DNA of 64,000 nucleotides from CAG-170 sp022779365 (GCA_022779365.1 JALFSI010000038.1:1-64000); one strand, 5' to 3'; counted from the stretch's first letter, positions 7,256 through 16,170 are shown. The notes: generated by a model from the letters alone, not told the origin. Numbers and translations: made by a program.

Positions 7256-8970
7256 GCGCGCGCCTCCTTTCCCGACGGCAGGCGGATGGCAAAGCTGGCG
7301 TTCTGGCGGGTATCGACCGCCTTGATAAATGCGAGCAGTCCCCATACGCAGAGCATACTTGAACCGCCGTTCGACACGAACGGGAACGTCACACCCGTCA
7401 GCGGCAGGAAATCGACCGTGCCGAAGAGATTCAGGATCGCCTGCACGATGAGGATGGTCGCTGCCGCCGCCGCGCCGATGGAATAAAAGCTGCTGCGGCT
7501 CTGCGGCAGCGAGCGGATAACGAACAGCACCAGAATGACCAGCGCCGCCACGAGCAGCAGCGACATAAGCAGCCCCCACTCTTCGCCCACGAACGCGAAC
7601 ACAAGGTCAGTATCCGACGCGCCGACATATTTCAGCCATCCGCGCCCCGCGCCCAGCCCAAACAGCCCGCCGGAGGCGATGCACATCATCGCGCGCGTCT
7701 GCTGATAGCCCGTGGTGAGCGAGTTTTCCCAAACGTGCCCCCAACCCGCGAAGCGGCGCATGGCGTAGGGCTTGAACCGCAGAACGAACACGCCCGCAAA
7801 GCCCGTTCCCGCGCACGCGAGCGCGAGCGTGGCGAAATCGCCGGAGCGCAGAAACGCGATGACGAGGAACGTACAGAAAAAGATGATGGCAGTGCCAAAA
7901 TCGCTCATCAGCGCGAGGCAGCCGCAGATGGCGGCGGAATAGGCGATGAACAGGAACTGGTTGCGCCGCGTCATCAGGCGCTGCAAGGTAGACGCGCCCG
8001 CGAATACAAAGCAAATTTTCACCAGCTCCGACGGCTGGAACGAGAACGAGCCGAGCTGCACCCAGTTTTTCGCGCCGAATTTCTCCACGCCGAACACGAG
8101 GTTGAACGCCAGCAGCGCGATACCGAACGCGGCGGCGAGATAGCGCACGCGCTTCACGCGCTCCAGATTGCGCAAAAACAGCCCCAGCACGAGGAAAAAC
8201 ACCACGCCCGCTGCGATGGCAAGCAGCTCCTTTTTGAGCGCCGACGGGTCGCTGGACGCGATGACGCACAGGCCCATCGTGCACAGGAAAAACGCCAGAC
8301 TCTCCACCTCAAAGCTGCTGCGGCGCAGGAGCTTATAAAGCCCGAACAGCAGCCACTGCAAAACGATCAGCCCCAGCATCGCAGGCAGTGCCTGCGCCGC
8401 GTTCACGCCGTGCGCCAGCAGCGTCAAAAGCGCAAAAAGCTGAAAGACCGTCAGCGCGGCCACCGTGAGCCACGGGTGCTCACCCGTGTCCGCGCGCGTG
8501 CGGACGGAGGCTTGAATGAGCTCCTGCTCCGGCGTGATGGGCACGAGCACAAACTCCACGCCGCCGAGCGCAATGCGGTCGCCAAACTCCACAACGCTCA
8601 TGGAAACGCTCTCGCCGTTGACAGCGACGCCGCCCTTTGAGCCGACATCGGAAACGCTCCAGCTCCCGTCGTCATAACGCGTCAAAACCGCGTTCTGGCG
8701 CGAAATGGTCGGATAGTCCAGCACCACGTCGCAGTTTTTGGCGCGTCCGAGCAGATTCTCCCAGTGCGTGACCGGGATGCGCTCGCCGTTCGGCGCGGCA
8801 AGCCACGCCCAAATTTCGGGTTCCGGCTTAAAAAACAGCAGCGAGCGCGCGCAGCGGTACAGAATAAACCCCGCCAGCAGCGGAAACACAAAGCGCAGCG
8901 CCTCCGCGAGCCCCGTGCAGAATGCCGAGCCCTGCACGAATGTGCCGATCGATTCAAAAAAAGCATCCAT
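7252..8970 (-). CDS. FHA-domain SEDS protein (FtsW/RodA/SpoVE family)
   Basis: Peptidoglycan glycosyltransferase of 572 residues. An N-terminal membrane segment is followed by an FHA domain at about residues 70-145 (LLGRAKNCDVVLDYPTISRQ, then SDVGSKGGVAVNG) and then a ten-helix SEDS domain ending with PFVSNGGSSMLCVWGLLAF. FHA domains bind phosphothreonine, so activity may answer to a Ser/Thr kinase such as PrkC; IreB, a known kinase substrate, is encoded at 23.3 kb. The start follows GAGGAA with 7-nt spacing. It is coupled to the class B PBP gene by a 4-bp overlap, forming a SEDS-bPBP pair for elongation, division or sporulation. Confidence 0.9.
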   Translation of the reverse strand: MDAFFESIGTFVQGSAFCTGLAEALRFVFPLLAGFILYRCARSLLFFKPEPEIWAWLAAPNGERIPVTHWENLLGRAKNCDVVLDYPTISRQNAVLTRYDDGSWSVSDVGSKGGVAVNGESVSMSVVEFGDRIALGGVEFVLVPITPEQELIQASVRTRADTGEHPWLTVAALTVFQLFALLTLLAHGVNAAQALPAMLGLIVLQWLLFGLYKLLRRSSFEVESLAFFLCTMGLCVIASSDPSALKKELLAIAAGVVFFLVLGLFLRNLERVKRVRYLAAAFGIALLAFNLVFGVEKFGAKNWVQLGSFSFQPSELVKICFVFAGASTLQRLMTRRNQFLFIAYSAAICGCLALMSDFGTAIIFFCTFLVIAFLRSGDFATLALACAGTGFAGVFVLRFKPYAMRRFAGWGHVWENSLTTGYQQTRAMMCIASGGLFGLGAGRGWLKYVGASDTDLVFAFVGEEWGLLMSLLLVAALVILVLFVIRSLPQSRSSFYSIGAAAAATILIVQAILNLFGTVDFLPLTGVTFPFVSNGGSSMLCVWGLLAFIKAVDTRQNASFAIRLPSGKEARA

Positions 8971-8993
8971 AGGTAATTCCTCAGGGTTCGCAA

Positions 8994-9023
8994 GCACCCC
9001 TCACGGGCAACCATGAGGGGTGC
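8994..9023 (-). terminator. Stem-loop between the AI-2E family gene and the SEDS gene
   Basis: Perfect 10-bp GC-rich inverted repeat (8994-9003 against 9014-9023) immediately after the stop of the upstream gene on the minus strand. There is no T tract, so it may only partly terminate. Confidence 0.45.
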
Positions 9024-9029
9024 AGATCC

Positions 9030-10328
9030 TTATTTCTTTGCGGGTTCGTCCGCTGCGGGTTCTTCCTCCGCTGCGGGCGCTTCTGCCTGCGGCTCGGATT
9101 CCGCCGATTCCTCCGGCAGGTCCTCGACCGCGCGGATGGCATAGTAATCGTTGGTCACAGTCGATCTGCCCTTGCGCCTGAGCGCGCTGTTGACCGCGTC
9201 GCTGATGAGCATATAGATGACCGCAAACACCGGCACGCCCAAGATCATCCCGGCAAAGCCGAACAGGCTCGTCGCCACGGTGATGGAGATGAGCACCCAG
9301 AAGCCCGAGATGCCCACGGAGTTTCCGAGGATTCTCGGACCGATGACATTGCCGTCCACTTGCTGCAAAACGATGACGAAAATCACAAAATAGAACGCCT
9401 GCAGGGGATTTACGAGCAAGATCAGCAGCGCGGACGGCACTGCGCCGATGATCGGACCGAAGAACGGGATGACATTCGTCACGCCTACGACCGTCGCGAC
9501 CAGCGCCGGGTACGGCAGCTTGAGGATGAGCATCCCCAGATAGCACAGCACGCCGATGATGGCGGAGTCGATGATCTTGCCGATGACAAAGCCGTTAAAG
9601 ACGCGGTTGATCTCGCGCCCGACGTGCAGGATATGATCGGCACGGGCGGGCTTAAAGAGCGCCACGACGATCTTTTTGCCCTGCGCCTGGAACTTATCCT
9701 TGGACGCGAGGATGTAGATCGAGGCAAAAACGCCGATCACGATATTTGCAAGGCTCTTGACCACGCTGAACGCGGAGGTAAAAACCGTTGTGAGCACGTT
9801 CTGAATATCGGTTGGCAGGCTGGTGCTGACCCATTCGTTGAGATATTCCTGGATCTTACCGATCGCCATATCAGCGTAATACTGAACCTCCGGATTATCC
9901 GCCAGCAGGTTCGTCGCCCACTGCTCAATGCTGAGGAAGTACTTCGGCGCGCTGTCGATGATGCCCTGAATGCTCTCGCCGAGCTGCGGCAGCAGAATGG
10001 AGAAGAATGCGTAGATCACAAGCGCCGCAAAGATCAGCGCAAACACAATGGAGATCGCGCGGCTGAGCTTTTTGCCCGAGCCGGGCTTTTTCTCGTGCTT
10101 TGTGAGCTTGGGTGCAAGCCACCGATCGACCAGACGCACGAGCGGATTGAGCAAAAACGCGATGACCGCGCCGGAGATGAGCGGCGAAAGGATGCTCAGG
10201 ATATTGGTCACCAGCTTGAAGAAGCCCGGCAGATCCGTAAAGATCACGACGAGCAGAATGCTGATAAAAATAACTGCCAGCGCCGTGACGCCCCACTTAA
10301 AATAAGTGCTGTCTCTGCGTTCCTTCAT
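9030..10328 (-). CDS. AI-2E family transporter (PF01594)
   Basis: Membrane protein of 432 residues with about eight hydrophobic helices arranged as in the AI-2E/PerM family. It has the typical central block PYPALVATVVGVTNVIPFFG and GPIIGAVPSALL, then a conserved region with DGNVIGPRILG. The C-terminal 40 residues are a low-complexity acidic Ala/Glu tail. Family members export autoinducer-2 or act as Na+/H+ antiporters; which applies here is not visible. The start at the MKERRDS methionine is chosen for AAGGATGG upstream and to avoid a 21-residue hydrophilic extension. Confidence 0.88.
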   Translation of the reverse strand: MKERRDSTYFKWGVTALAVIFISILLVVIFTDLPGFFKLVTNILSILSPLISGAVIAFLLNPLVRLVDRWLAPKLTKHEKKPGSGKKLSRAISIVFALIFAALVIYAFFSILLPQLGESIQGIIDSAPKYFLSIEQWATNLLADNPEVQYYADMAIGKIQEYLNEWVSTSLPTDIQNVLTTVFTSAFSVVKSLANIVIGVFASIYILASKDKFQAQGKKIVVALFKPARADHILHVGREINRVFNGFVIGKIIDSAIIGVLCYLGMLILKLPYPALVATVVGVTNVIPFFGPIIGAVPSALLILLVNPLQAFYFVIFVIVLQQVDGNVIGPRILGNSVGISGFWVLISITVATSLFGFAGMILGVPVFAVIYMLISDAVNSALRRKGRSTVTNDYYAIRAVEDLPEESAESEPQAEAPAAEEEPAADEPAKK

Positions 10329-10406
10329 ACACGCCCCACCATCCTTTCGAACCTTTTTAAGAGTACCATAATCCGACCGAAAGTGCAACAATCCTGAAGA
10401 GACGTT

Positions 10407-11234
10407 TCAGAAATTATTTCGCAAAAGTGCGATCTCCGCTGCGTACCCTGTCAGATCGTTCGGCGTTTCCAGCACAACGGGCAGGTCGCGTGCCGCCGCA
10501 AAGCGCAGCACGCGCTCCAGCGCCTCCAGGCCGAGCTCGCCGCGCCCGATGCACTCGTGGCGATCCTTGCGCGCGCCGAGGGGATTTTTGCTGTCGTTTA
10601 GGTGGATGGCGCGCAGGCGTGAGAGTCCCAGCACGCGGTCAAATTCCGCCAGCACGTCCTCAAAATGTGAAACGATGTCATACCCCGCGTCGTGCACATG
10701 GCAGGTGTCGAGGCATACGCCGAGCTTTTCCGGCAGCTTGCAGCGATCAATAACGTCGCGCAGCTCTGAAAAGCGCCCGCCGATCTCCGTGCCCTTGCCT
10801 GCCATCGTTTCCAGCAAGACTGTGGTGGACTGCTCCCGCGTCATCGCAAAATCGAGCGTCTCGGCGATGAGCCGGATGCCCGCGTCCGTCCCCTGCCCCA
10901 CATGGCTGCCGGGGTGGAAGTTATAGAAATTGCCGGGCAGGTATTCCATGCGCGCCAGATCGTCTTTCATCGTCTGGCGGGCAAAGTCCAGCGTTTTTTC
11001 CGCGGCGGCACAGGGATTGATGGTGTACGGCGCGTGCGCGACGATCGGACCGATCACGCCGGAGCGCTGCATTTCTGCGAGCGCCTGCGCGTCTGCCGGA
11101 TCGATGGCTTTCGCCTGCCCGCCGCGCGGGTTGCGGGTAAAAAACTGAAACGTGTTCGCGCCGATGGCCAGCGCGGTCCTTCCCATCGCGGCAAAGCCGC
11201 CCGACGAGGAAAGATGACAGCCGAGATAAAGCAT
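10407..11234 (-). CDS. nfo: Endonuclease IV (deoxyribonuclease IV)
   Basis: AP endonuclease of 275 residues that cleaves 5' to abasic sites in base excision repair. The TIM-barrel metal ligands are visible: H in GCHLSSSGG, H in VAHAPY, HPGSHVG, E in VLLETMAGKG, D/H in CLDTCHVHDAGYD, H in IHLNDSK, D-x-H in RKDRHECIGRG and E in VLETPND. Length and order match Nfo. The start has an AGGAGG site. It is transcribed divergently from a WYL-domain regulator through a shared promoter region. Confidence 0.96.
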   Translation of the reverse strand: MLYLGCHLSSSGGFAAMGRTALAIGANTFQFFTRNPRGGQAKAIDPADAQALAEMQRSGVIGPIVAHAPYTINPCAAAEKTLDFARQTMKDDLARMEYLPGNFYNFHPGSHVGQGTDAGIRLIAETLDFAMTREQSTTVLLETMAGKGTEIGGRFSELRDVIDRCKLPEKLGVCLDTCHVHDAGYDIVSHFEDVLAEFDRVLGLSRLRAIHLNDSKNPLGARKDRHECIGRGELGLEALERVLRFAAARDLPVVLETPNDLTGYAAEIALLRNNF

Positions 11235-11255
11235 AACGTCCCTCCTATTGTTTTT

Positions 11256-11308
11256 ATCATATCATATCCTGCCGCCCTCTTGCAAGCGCGGCGCGGCTGC
11301 GGTACAAT
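11256..11308. promoter_or_regulatory. Divergent promoters sharing one palindromic -35 box
   Basis: TTGCAA at 11280-11285 is its own reverse complement and can act as -35 in both directions. To the right, a 17-bp spacer leads to -10 TACAAT (11303-11308) for the WYL gene. To the left, an 18-bp spacer leads to -10 TATGAT on the minus strand (11256-11261) for nfo. The two promoters would therefore compete for polymerase. Confidence 0.6.
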
Positions 11309-11330
11309 AAACTGTACAGGAGGTGGCACG

Positions 11331-12308
11331 ATGGCAAGGTCGGACAATCAGAAGCTAAAGCTCATGCTCCTCGCGCGGCTCTTGGAGCAGCAGACGGACG
11401 AGGCGCACCCCATGAGCGCACAGCAGCTCATCGCTGCGCTCGCGGAGCACGGCGTCAAGGCAGAGCGCAAGAGCATATACAGCGACATCGCGGCGCTGCA
11501 GGATCTCGGCATGGACATTTGCCTGCAAAACGGCAAAAACGGCGGGTATTATCTCGCTTCGCGCGAGTTTGAGCTGCCGGAGCTCAAGCTGCTGGTAGAC
11601 GCTGTGCAGGCAAGCAAATTTCTCTCCGAGCGCAAAACGGTGCAGCTCATCCGCAAGCTCGAAACGCTGGCGAGCCGGTGGGATGCTGGACGGCTGCGGC
11701 GGCAGGTGGTCGTTTCCGGGCGCGTAAAAACGATGAACGAGAGCGTTTTTTACACCGTGGATCAAATTCACGAAGCCATTGCCGCGAACCGCCAGATCCA
11801 GTTCCGCTATTTTGAGTGGGGCGTTGACAAGCAGAAGCACTTTCGCGACCGCCGCTACGTCGCCAGCCCTTATGCGCTGTGCTGGGAGAATGAAAATTAC
11901 TACCTCGTCGCCTACTCCGAGCGCCACGGCATCACGCACTACCGCGTGGACAAAATGGCGCAGCTCCAGATGCTGGACACGCCGCGCATCGTAAACGACG
12001 AGACGCGCGCGCTGGACGTATCGAAATACGGCAAAAACGTATTCGGAATGTTCGGCGGCGAGCAGATGCAGGTCAAAATGCGATTCGAAAACCCTCTCGC
12101 GGGCGTGGTGCTCGACCGCTTTGGACACGATGTTATGTTAATTCCAGACGGCGGCTCGCACTTTACGCTCACAACGGACATTGCCGTCTCCCCTGTCTTT
12201 TTTGGCTGGCTGGCAGGCTTCGGCGGCGCGGCAAAGATCATATTTCCGCAGAGGGCGGTGGAAGCGTATTTGGAATTATGTAAACAGTCTATTGCACAAT
12301 ACGAATAG
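11331..12308 (+). CDS. WYL-domain transcriptional regulator
   Basis: Regulator of 325 residues. The N-terminal winged helix-turn-helix covers about residues 1-75 (SAQQLIAALAEHGVKAERKSIYSDIAALQDLG), followed by a WYL domain around residues 140-215 (YVASPYALCWENENYYLVAY, then HYRVDKM) and a C-terminal WCX-like extension. WYL domains sense nucleic-acid or nucleotide ligands, and several members regulate DNA damage or phage defence genes. The start at 11331 follows CAGGAGG; upstream in-frame codons lie inside the nfo gene on the opposite strand and are rejected. Control of the neighbouring nfo gene is inference. Confidence 0.9.
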   Translation: MARSDNQKLKLMLLARLLEQQTDEAHPMSAQQLIAALAEHGVKAERKSIYSDIAALQDLGMDICLQNGKNGGYYLASREFELPELKLLVDAVQASKFLSERKTVQLIRKLETLASRWDAGRLRRQVVVSGRVKTMNESVFYTVDQIHEAIAANRQIQFRYFEWGVDKQKHFRDRRYVASPYALCWENENYYLVAYSERHGITHYRVDKMAQLQMLDTPRIVNDETRALDVSKYGKNVFGMFGGEQMQVKMRFENPLAGVVLDRFGHDVMLIPDGGSHFTLTTDIAVSPVFFGWLAGFGGAAKIIFPQRAVEAYLELCKQSIAQYE

Positions 12309-12366
12309 ACGCACCAATGCGGAACAGTATGCACCTATAGGGGTGGACGACTCTGTCCGCCCCTAC

Positions 12367-12403
12367 AAAACGCACCCCCATCCAGCGGATGGGGGTGCGT
12401 TTT
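12367..12403. terminator. Bidirectional terminator
   Basis: A 12-bp GC-rich stem (ACGCACCCCCAT-type arms at 12370-12382 and 12388-12400) flanked by A's on the left and T's on the right. It serves both the WYL gene (plus) and the HIT-alaS transcript (minus), whose stop lies 3 bp away. Confidence 0.85.
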
Positions 12404-12405
12404 GG

Positions 12406-12744
12406 TTAATTAAAGCTGCCAAGTGTCTTTCCAGCCAAAACGTGGAAATGGATGTGGTGCACAGTCTGACCGGCGAGCTCGCCGACGTTTGTGACCACGC
12501 GGTAGCCGTCCGCGAAGCCCTGCTCGCGCGCGAGCCTGGCGATGACGGTATAGATATGCCCGATCACGGCTTCATTCTCCTCCGTCACCTCCGCGGCGGA
12601 CGCGAAGTGCTGCTTGGGCACGACGAGAAAATGCTTCGGCGCGAGCGGTGCGATGTCCAGAAACGCATAGCACTGCTCGTCCTCATAGACCTTGGTGCTG
12701 GGAATTTCCCCGGCGATGATCCTGCAAAACAGACAATCCGACAT
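12406..12744 (-). CDS. HIT family nucleotide-binding protein
   Basis: Cytosolic protein of 112 residues in the Hint branch of the histidine-triad superfamily. It opens with MSDCLFCRIIAGEIPS, a metal-binding CxxC of Hint proteins, and ends with the triad HHIHFHVL, which forms the nucleotide-phosphate hydrolase site. Hint enzymes hydrolyse AMP-lysine, adenosine phosphoramidates and aminoacyl-AMP. Being 12 bp downstream of alaS in the same T-box controlled transcript is suggestive, because alanyl-AMP is a plausible side substrate; that link is inference. The start has AAGGAGG. Confidence 0.93.
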   Translation of the reverse strand: MSDCLFCRIIAGEIPSTKVYEDEQCYAFLDIAPLAPKHFLVVPKQHFASAAEVTEENEAVIGHIYTVIARLAREQGFADGYRVVTNVGELAGQTVHHIHFHVLAGKTLGSFN

Positions 12745-12756
12745 GATTTTTCCTCC

Positions 12757-15417
12757 TTACTGCAATTTGGACGCCACAAAATCGTCCACAGCCGCCAGCG
12801 CGTCGTCCACCTTGTTGACGTCCGTGCCGCCGCCCATGGCGCTGTCGGGCTTGCCGCCGCCGCGGCCGCCGACGATAGGCGCGATGGTCTTGATAATATC
12901 GCCCGCCTTGATTCCCTTGGCGACGGCGTCCCTGCCGCAGACAGCCAGCAGCGTGACCTTGTCGCCGCTCACGGCGCTGAGCACGGCGACGATCGACGGC
13001 TCACGATCGCGCAGGAAGTCACCCATGCGGCGCAGCGCGTTCGCGTCCGTGCCGCCGCGGTTGGCGGTGAGCACCTTGACGCCGTCGACCGTTTTTGCCG
13101 AGAACAGGAACTGGTCGATCTCGCCCGCGAGGAGCTTATCCTTCATCGTTTCGAGCTTCTGCCGCAGCTCGCGCATCTCACGCAGGCTGCTCTCTGCCTT
13201 CATAAACAGCTCCGCCGGGGTCGTCTTGAACATCTCGGCAAGGTGTGTGATGCGCTCTGCCAGCGCGTCGGTCTGATCGAGCGCGGCTTCGCCCGTGATC
13301 GCCTCGATGCGGCGCACGCCGGAGGCGACGGACGACTCGCTGAGAATACGGAACGGACCGATCATGCCGGTGTTGGCAACGTGCGTGCCGCCGCAGAACT
13401 CAATGGACTTGTCCATGCTCACCACACGCACGACATCGCCGTACTTTTCGCCGAACAGCGCGACCGCGCCGAGCTTTTTCGCGTCCTCCAGCGGCATTTC
13501 GCGCACAGAAACAGGCTCTGCCGCCATGATGGCATTGCTGACGATGCGGGAGACCTTCGCCAGCTCTTCGGGCTTCACAGCCTCAAAATGCGTCAGGTCA
13601 AAGCGCAGGCGGTCGGGCTCAACGAGCGAACCCGCCTGATGGACATGGTCGCCCAGCACACGGCGCAGCGCCATATCCAGAAGGTGCGTTGCCGAGTGCG
13701 CGCGCGCGATGGCGCGGCGGCGGGTCTCGTCATACGCGCTCGTGCAGCTCTCGCCCACGCGCAGCGTGCCGGCGGTGACCTTGCCGTAGTGCATGAACTT
13801 TCCGCCCTTGTTCTTCTGCACGTCGGTCACGGTAAATTCGCCCGCAGCAGTGCGTATCACGCCGTGATCGGCGACCTGACCGCCCATCTCGGCGTAAAGC
13901 GTCGTGCGGTCGAGCACCACGATGCCCTCCGCACCCTCGCCGATCTCGTCGCGCAGCTCTTCGTCGGAGACGAGCGCGAGGATCTTCGCCTCCGTCTCCA
14001 TGCGGTCGTAACCCACAAACTCGGTCGCGGGCATTTCCTTGCCAAATTCCACGCCAGCCCAGCCGAGGTCGCCGAGTGCCTTGCGCGCTTCGCGGGCACG
14101 GGTCTTCTGCTCCTGCATGAGCTTCTGGAACGCGTCCTCATCCACGCGCATCCCCTGCTCGTCCACCATTTCGGCGGTCAGGTCGATCGGGAAGCCGTAG
14201 GTATCGTACAGCTTGAACGCGTCCGCGCCGGAGAATACCGTCTCGCCCTTTTCCTTATGCCCGGCGAGCATTTCCTGGAAGATGCGCATACCACCGTCGA
14301 TGGTGCGGGCGAAGCTCTCTTCTTCGGTCTTGATGACACGGGTGATATACGCCTGCTTTTCGCGCAGCTCCGGGTACTGGCACTCGTTTTCGTGCACAAC
14401 GGTGTCTATGATCTCATAAAGGAACGGATGATCGACGCCCAGCAGCTTTCCGTGCCGCGCCGCGCGGCGCAACAGGCGGCGCAGGACGTAGCCGCGTCCT
14501 TCGTTCGACGGCAGCACGCCGTCGCAGATCATGAACGTCGCCGAGCGGATATGGTCGGTGATGACACGCAGGGAGACATCCTTTTTGTGGCTCTCACCGT
14601 AGTGGACGCCGGTCAGCTCGGAGACCTTGTTCGTGATGTTCATCACCGTGTCCACATCAAAGAGCGAATCGACGTTCTGGCACACGCAAGCAAGACGCTC
14701 CAGACCCATGCCGGTGTCGATGTTTTTCTGCTTGAGCTCGGTGTAGTGACCGTGCCCGTCGTTATCGAACTGCGAGAACACCACGTTCCAGACCTCGACA
14801 TAGCGGTCGCAGTCGCAGCCGACGGTGCAGCCGGGCTTTCCGCAGCCATACTGCTCGCCGCGGTCATAGTAGATCTCCGAGCACGGACCGCACGGACCGG
14901 AGCCGTGCTCCCAGAAGTTATCTTCTTTGCCGAACTTGAAAATGCGGTCGGCGGGGATGCCGATCTCCTCGTTCCAGATGCGGAATGCTTCATCGTCGGC
15001 GGGCGTCGTCTCATTGCCCGCAAACACGGACGGATACAGCCGGTCCGGCTCGAGACCGACCCATTCGGGGCTGGTCAGAAATTCCCACGCCCAGGGAATG
15101 GCTTCCTTCTTAAAATAGTCACCGAAGGAGAAGTTGCCGAGCATCTCAAAATAGGTGCCGTGGCGCGCGGTCTTGCCGACGTTTTCGATGTCGCCCGTGC
15201 GGATGCACTTCTGGCAGGTCGTGACGCGGCGGCGCGGCGGTTCTTCCTCGCCGGTGAACCACGGCTTCATCGGCGTCATGCCGGCGTTGATGAGCAGGAT
15301 GGATTTGTCGTTGCGCGGGACGAGCGAAAAGCTCGGCAGGCGCAGATGACCCTTTGACTCAAAAAAGCGCAGGAACATTTCGCGCAGCTCATTGAGCCCG
15401 TATGCTTTGTGTGCCAT
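12757..15417 (-). CDS. alaS: Alanine--tRNA ligase
   Basis: Class II aminoacyl-tRNA synthetase of 886 residues, full length. The catalytic core starts near residue 5; motif-type segments include FFESKGHLRLPSFSLVPRND, TTCQKCIRTGDIENVG and GNFSFGDYFK. The editing domain shows HSATHLLDMAL and CGGTHVANTG, the zinc-binding residues. The C-terminal C-Ala domain contains the Gly-rich GGRGGGKPDSAMGGG. The start has AAAGGGG 9 nt upstream. It is preceded by a T-box leader and followed after 12 bp by the HIT gene. Confidence 0.98.
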   Translation of the reverse strand: MAHKAYGLNELREMFLRFFESKGHLRLPSFSLVPRNDKSILLINAGMTPMKPWFTGEEEPPRRRVTTCQKCIRTGDIENVGKTARHGTYFEMLGNFSFGDYFKKEAIPWAWEFLTSPEWVGLEPDRLYPSVFAGNETTPADDEAFRIWNEEIGIPADRIFKFGKEDNFWEHGSGPCGPCSEIYYDRGEQYGCGKPGCTVGCDCDRYVEVWNVVFSQFDNDGHGHYTELKQKNIDTGMGLERLACVCQNVDSLFDVDTVMNITNKVSELTGVHYGESHKKDVSLRVITDHIRSATFMICDGVLPSNEGRGYVLRRLLRRAARHGKLLGVDHPFLYEIIDTVVHENECQYPELREKQAYITRVIKTEEESFARTIDGGMRIFQEMLAGHKEKGETVFSGADAFKLYDTYGFPIDLTAEMVDEQGMRVDEDAFQKLMQEQKTRAREARKALGDLGWAGVEFGKEMPATEFVGYDRMETEAKILALVSDEELRDEIGEGAEGIVVLDRTTLYAEMGGQVADHGVIRTAAGEFTVTDVQKNKGGKFMHYGKVTAGTLRVGESCTSAYDETRRRAIARAHSATHLLDMALRRVLGDHVHQAGSLVEPDRLRFDLTHFEAVKPEELAKVSRIVSNAIMAAEPVSVREMPLEDAKKLGAVALFGEKYGDVVRVVSMDKSIEFCGGTHVANTGMIGPFRILSESSVASGVRRIEAITGEAALDQTDALAERITHLAEMFKTTPAELFMKAESSLREMRELRQKLETMKDKLLAGEIDQFLFSAKTVDGVKVLTANRGGTDANALRRMGDFLRDREPSIVAVLSAVSGDKVTLLAVCGRDAVAKGIKAGDIIKTIAPIVGGRGGGKPDSAMGGGTDVNKVDDALAAVDDFVASKLQ

Positions 15418-15682
15418 GTATATAACCCCTTTTCATTTGTTTACGAGAATAAAAAAATAGACCCCGCCCCGGCATAGGGGCGAAGTTCGTTCGCGGTACC
15501 ACCCTAATTGCGTAAAAACGCATCTTAGCCGCGCCGTAACGGGCGCACCCGCCCCGCTCGTCGCGGGGATGCTCCAAAGCGGCTGCCGCAGGCTGAACAC
15601 GGAAGGGCTTCCAGCATCCCCTTCTCTCTGCACGCGCAGGCTCTGCGGCTGACTTTTTCACAGCAGAAAACTCTATGAAACT
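15418..15682 (-). promoter_or_regulatory. T-box leader of alaS
   Basis: The minus-strand leader carries the T-box antiterminator core AGGGTGGTACCGCG (15492-15505), with a terminator stem and T7 run at 15451-15482. Upstream is a stem I region with the AGAGA motif (GCAGAGAGAAGGGGATGC). A GCU triplet at 15578-15580 on the 3' side of stem I is a candidate alanine specifier, not proven by folding. Uncharged tRNA-Ala should stabilise the antiterminator and switch on alaS and the HIT gene. Confidence 0.93.
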
Positions 15683-16170
15683 TGTGATATTGTATCACAT
15701 TTCGGCGGATTGTCAACAAGGATCGGCGTGTTTTTTTTGTCCAGTATGCACGTCCAGTAAGCTCTCCCGTTTCGCCGCGCGAGCGTGAAAAAGCAGACGT
15801 ACTCCATCAGGCAGAACGGCGTGTGCGCGTCAAACGGCACATAAAGCCGCCGTGCACTCCCCTGCTGCTCGACCGTCCCGTTCGGAACGGCAATGCCGCC
15901 GACCGTGACCGGCTCGCACTCATCGGTCGTAAACCGCCACGCCTCCGTCAGCGGCAGCGCGCTTGCCGAGAGCCTGCGGCGCAGGCACAGCATTCCGTCC
16001 TCCGGCAGCAGCACTCCGAGGGGCTGCCGTGTCCCGTCCGGCGCGCAGCCGTGCAGGCGCACCACGCCCGGCATCGCGCGGCAGCGGGCGCGCACGCACC
16101 AGTAAAGCCCCTCGCGCTCTGCCGTCAGTGTGCCGCAGACCGCCCCGCCGCTCGATACGGTAAATTCCAT
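15673..16170 (-). CDS. Hypothetical protein upstream of alaS
   Basis: Protein of 165 residues with no family I recognise. There is no signal peptide or membrane helix. The sequence is rich in beta-like stretches, Cys (about 9) and Arg, and reads as a small globular all-beta protein. The start at the MEFTVSS methionine is uncertain: it falls inside the T tract of the hairpin at 16172-16204, and the only SD-like sequence (GGGGGCTGG) overlaps that hairpin. The 3' end contains the alaS promoter. The next gene upstream on the same strand is mazF. Confidence 0.6.
   Translation of the reverse strand: MEFTVSSGGAVCGTLTAEREGLYWCVRARCRAMPGVVRLHGCAPDGTRQPLGVLLPEDGMLCLRRRLSASALPLTEAWRFTTDECEPVTVGGIAVPNGTVEQQGSARRLYVPFDAHTPFCLMEYVCFFTLARRNGRAYWTCILDKKNTPILVDNPPKCDTISQVS
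15689..15716 (-). promoter_or_regulatory. Promoter of the alaS T-box transcript
   Basis: On the minus strand, -35 TTGACA (15711-15716), 16-bp spacer and -10 TACAAT (15689-15694). It lies inside the last codons of the upstream gene on the same strand. Confidence 0.8.

Noticed and set aside
10902..11330. N-terminal extension of the WYL regulator
   Set aside because: The frame is open upstream but lies antisense to nfo; the promoter and SD at 11303-11330 fix the start at 11331.
12181..15357. A 1,058-codon open frame on the plus strand
   Set aside because: It lies opposite alaS and the HIT gene, has His/Arg/Leu-heavy composition and no SD; it results from high GC at the third codon position of the real minus-strand genes.
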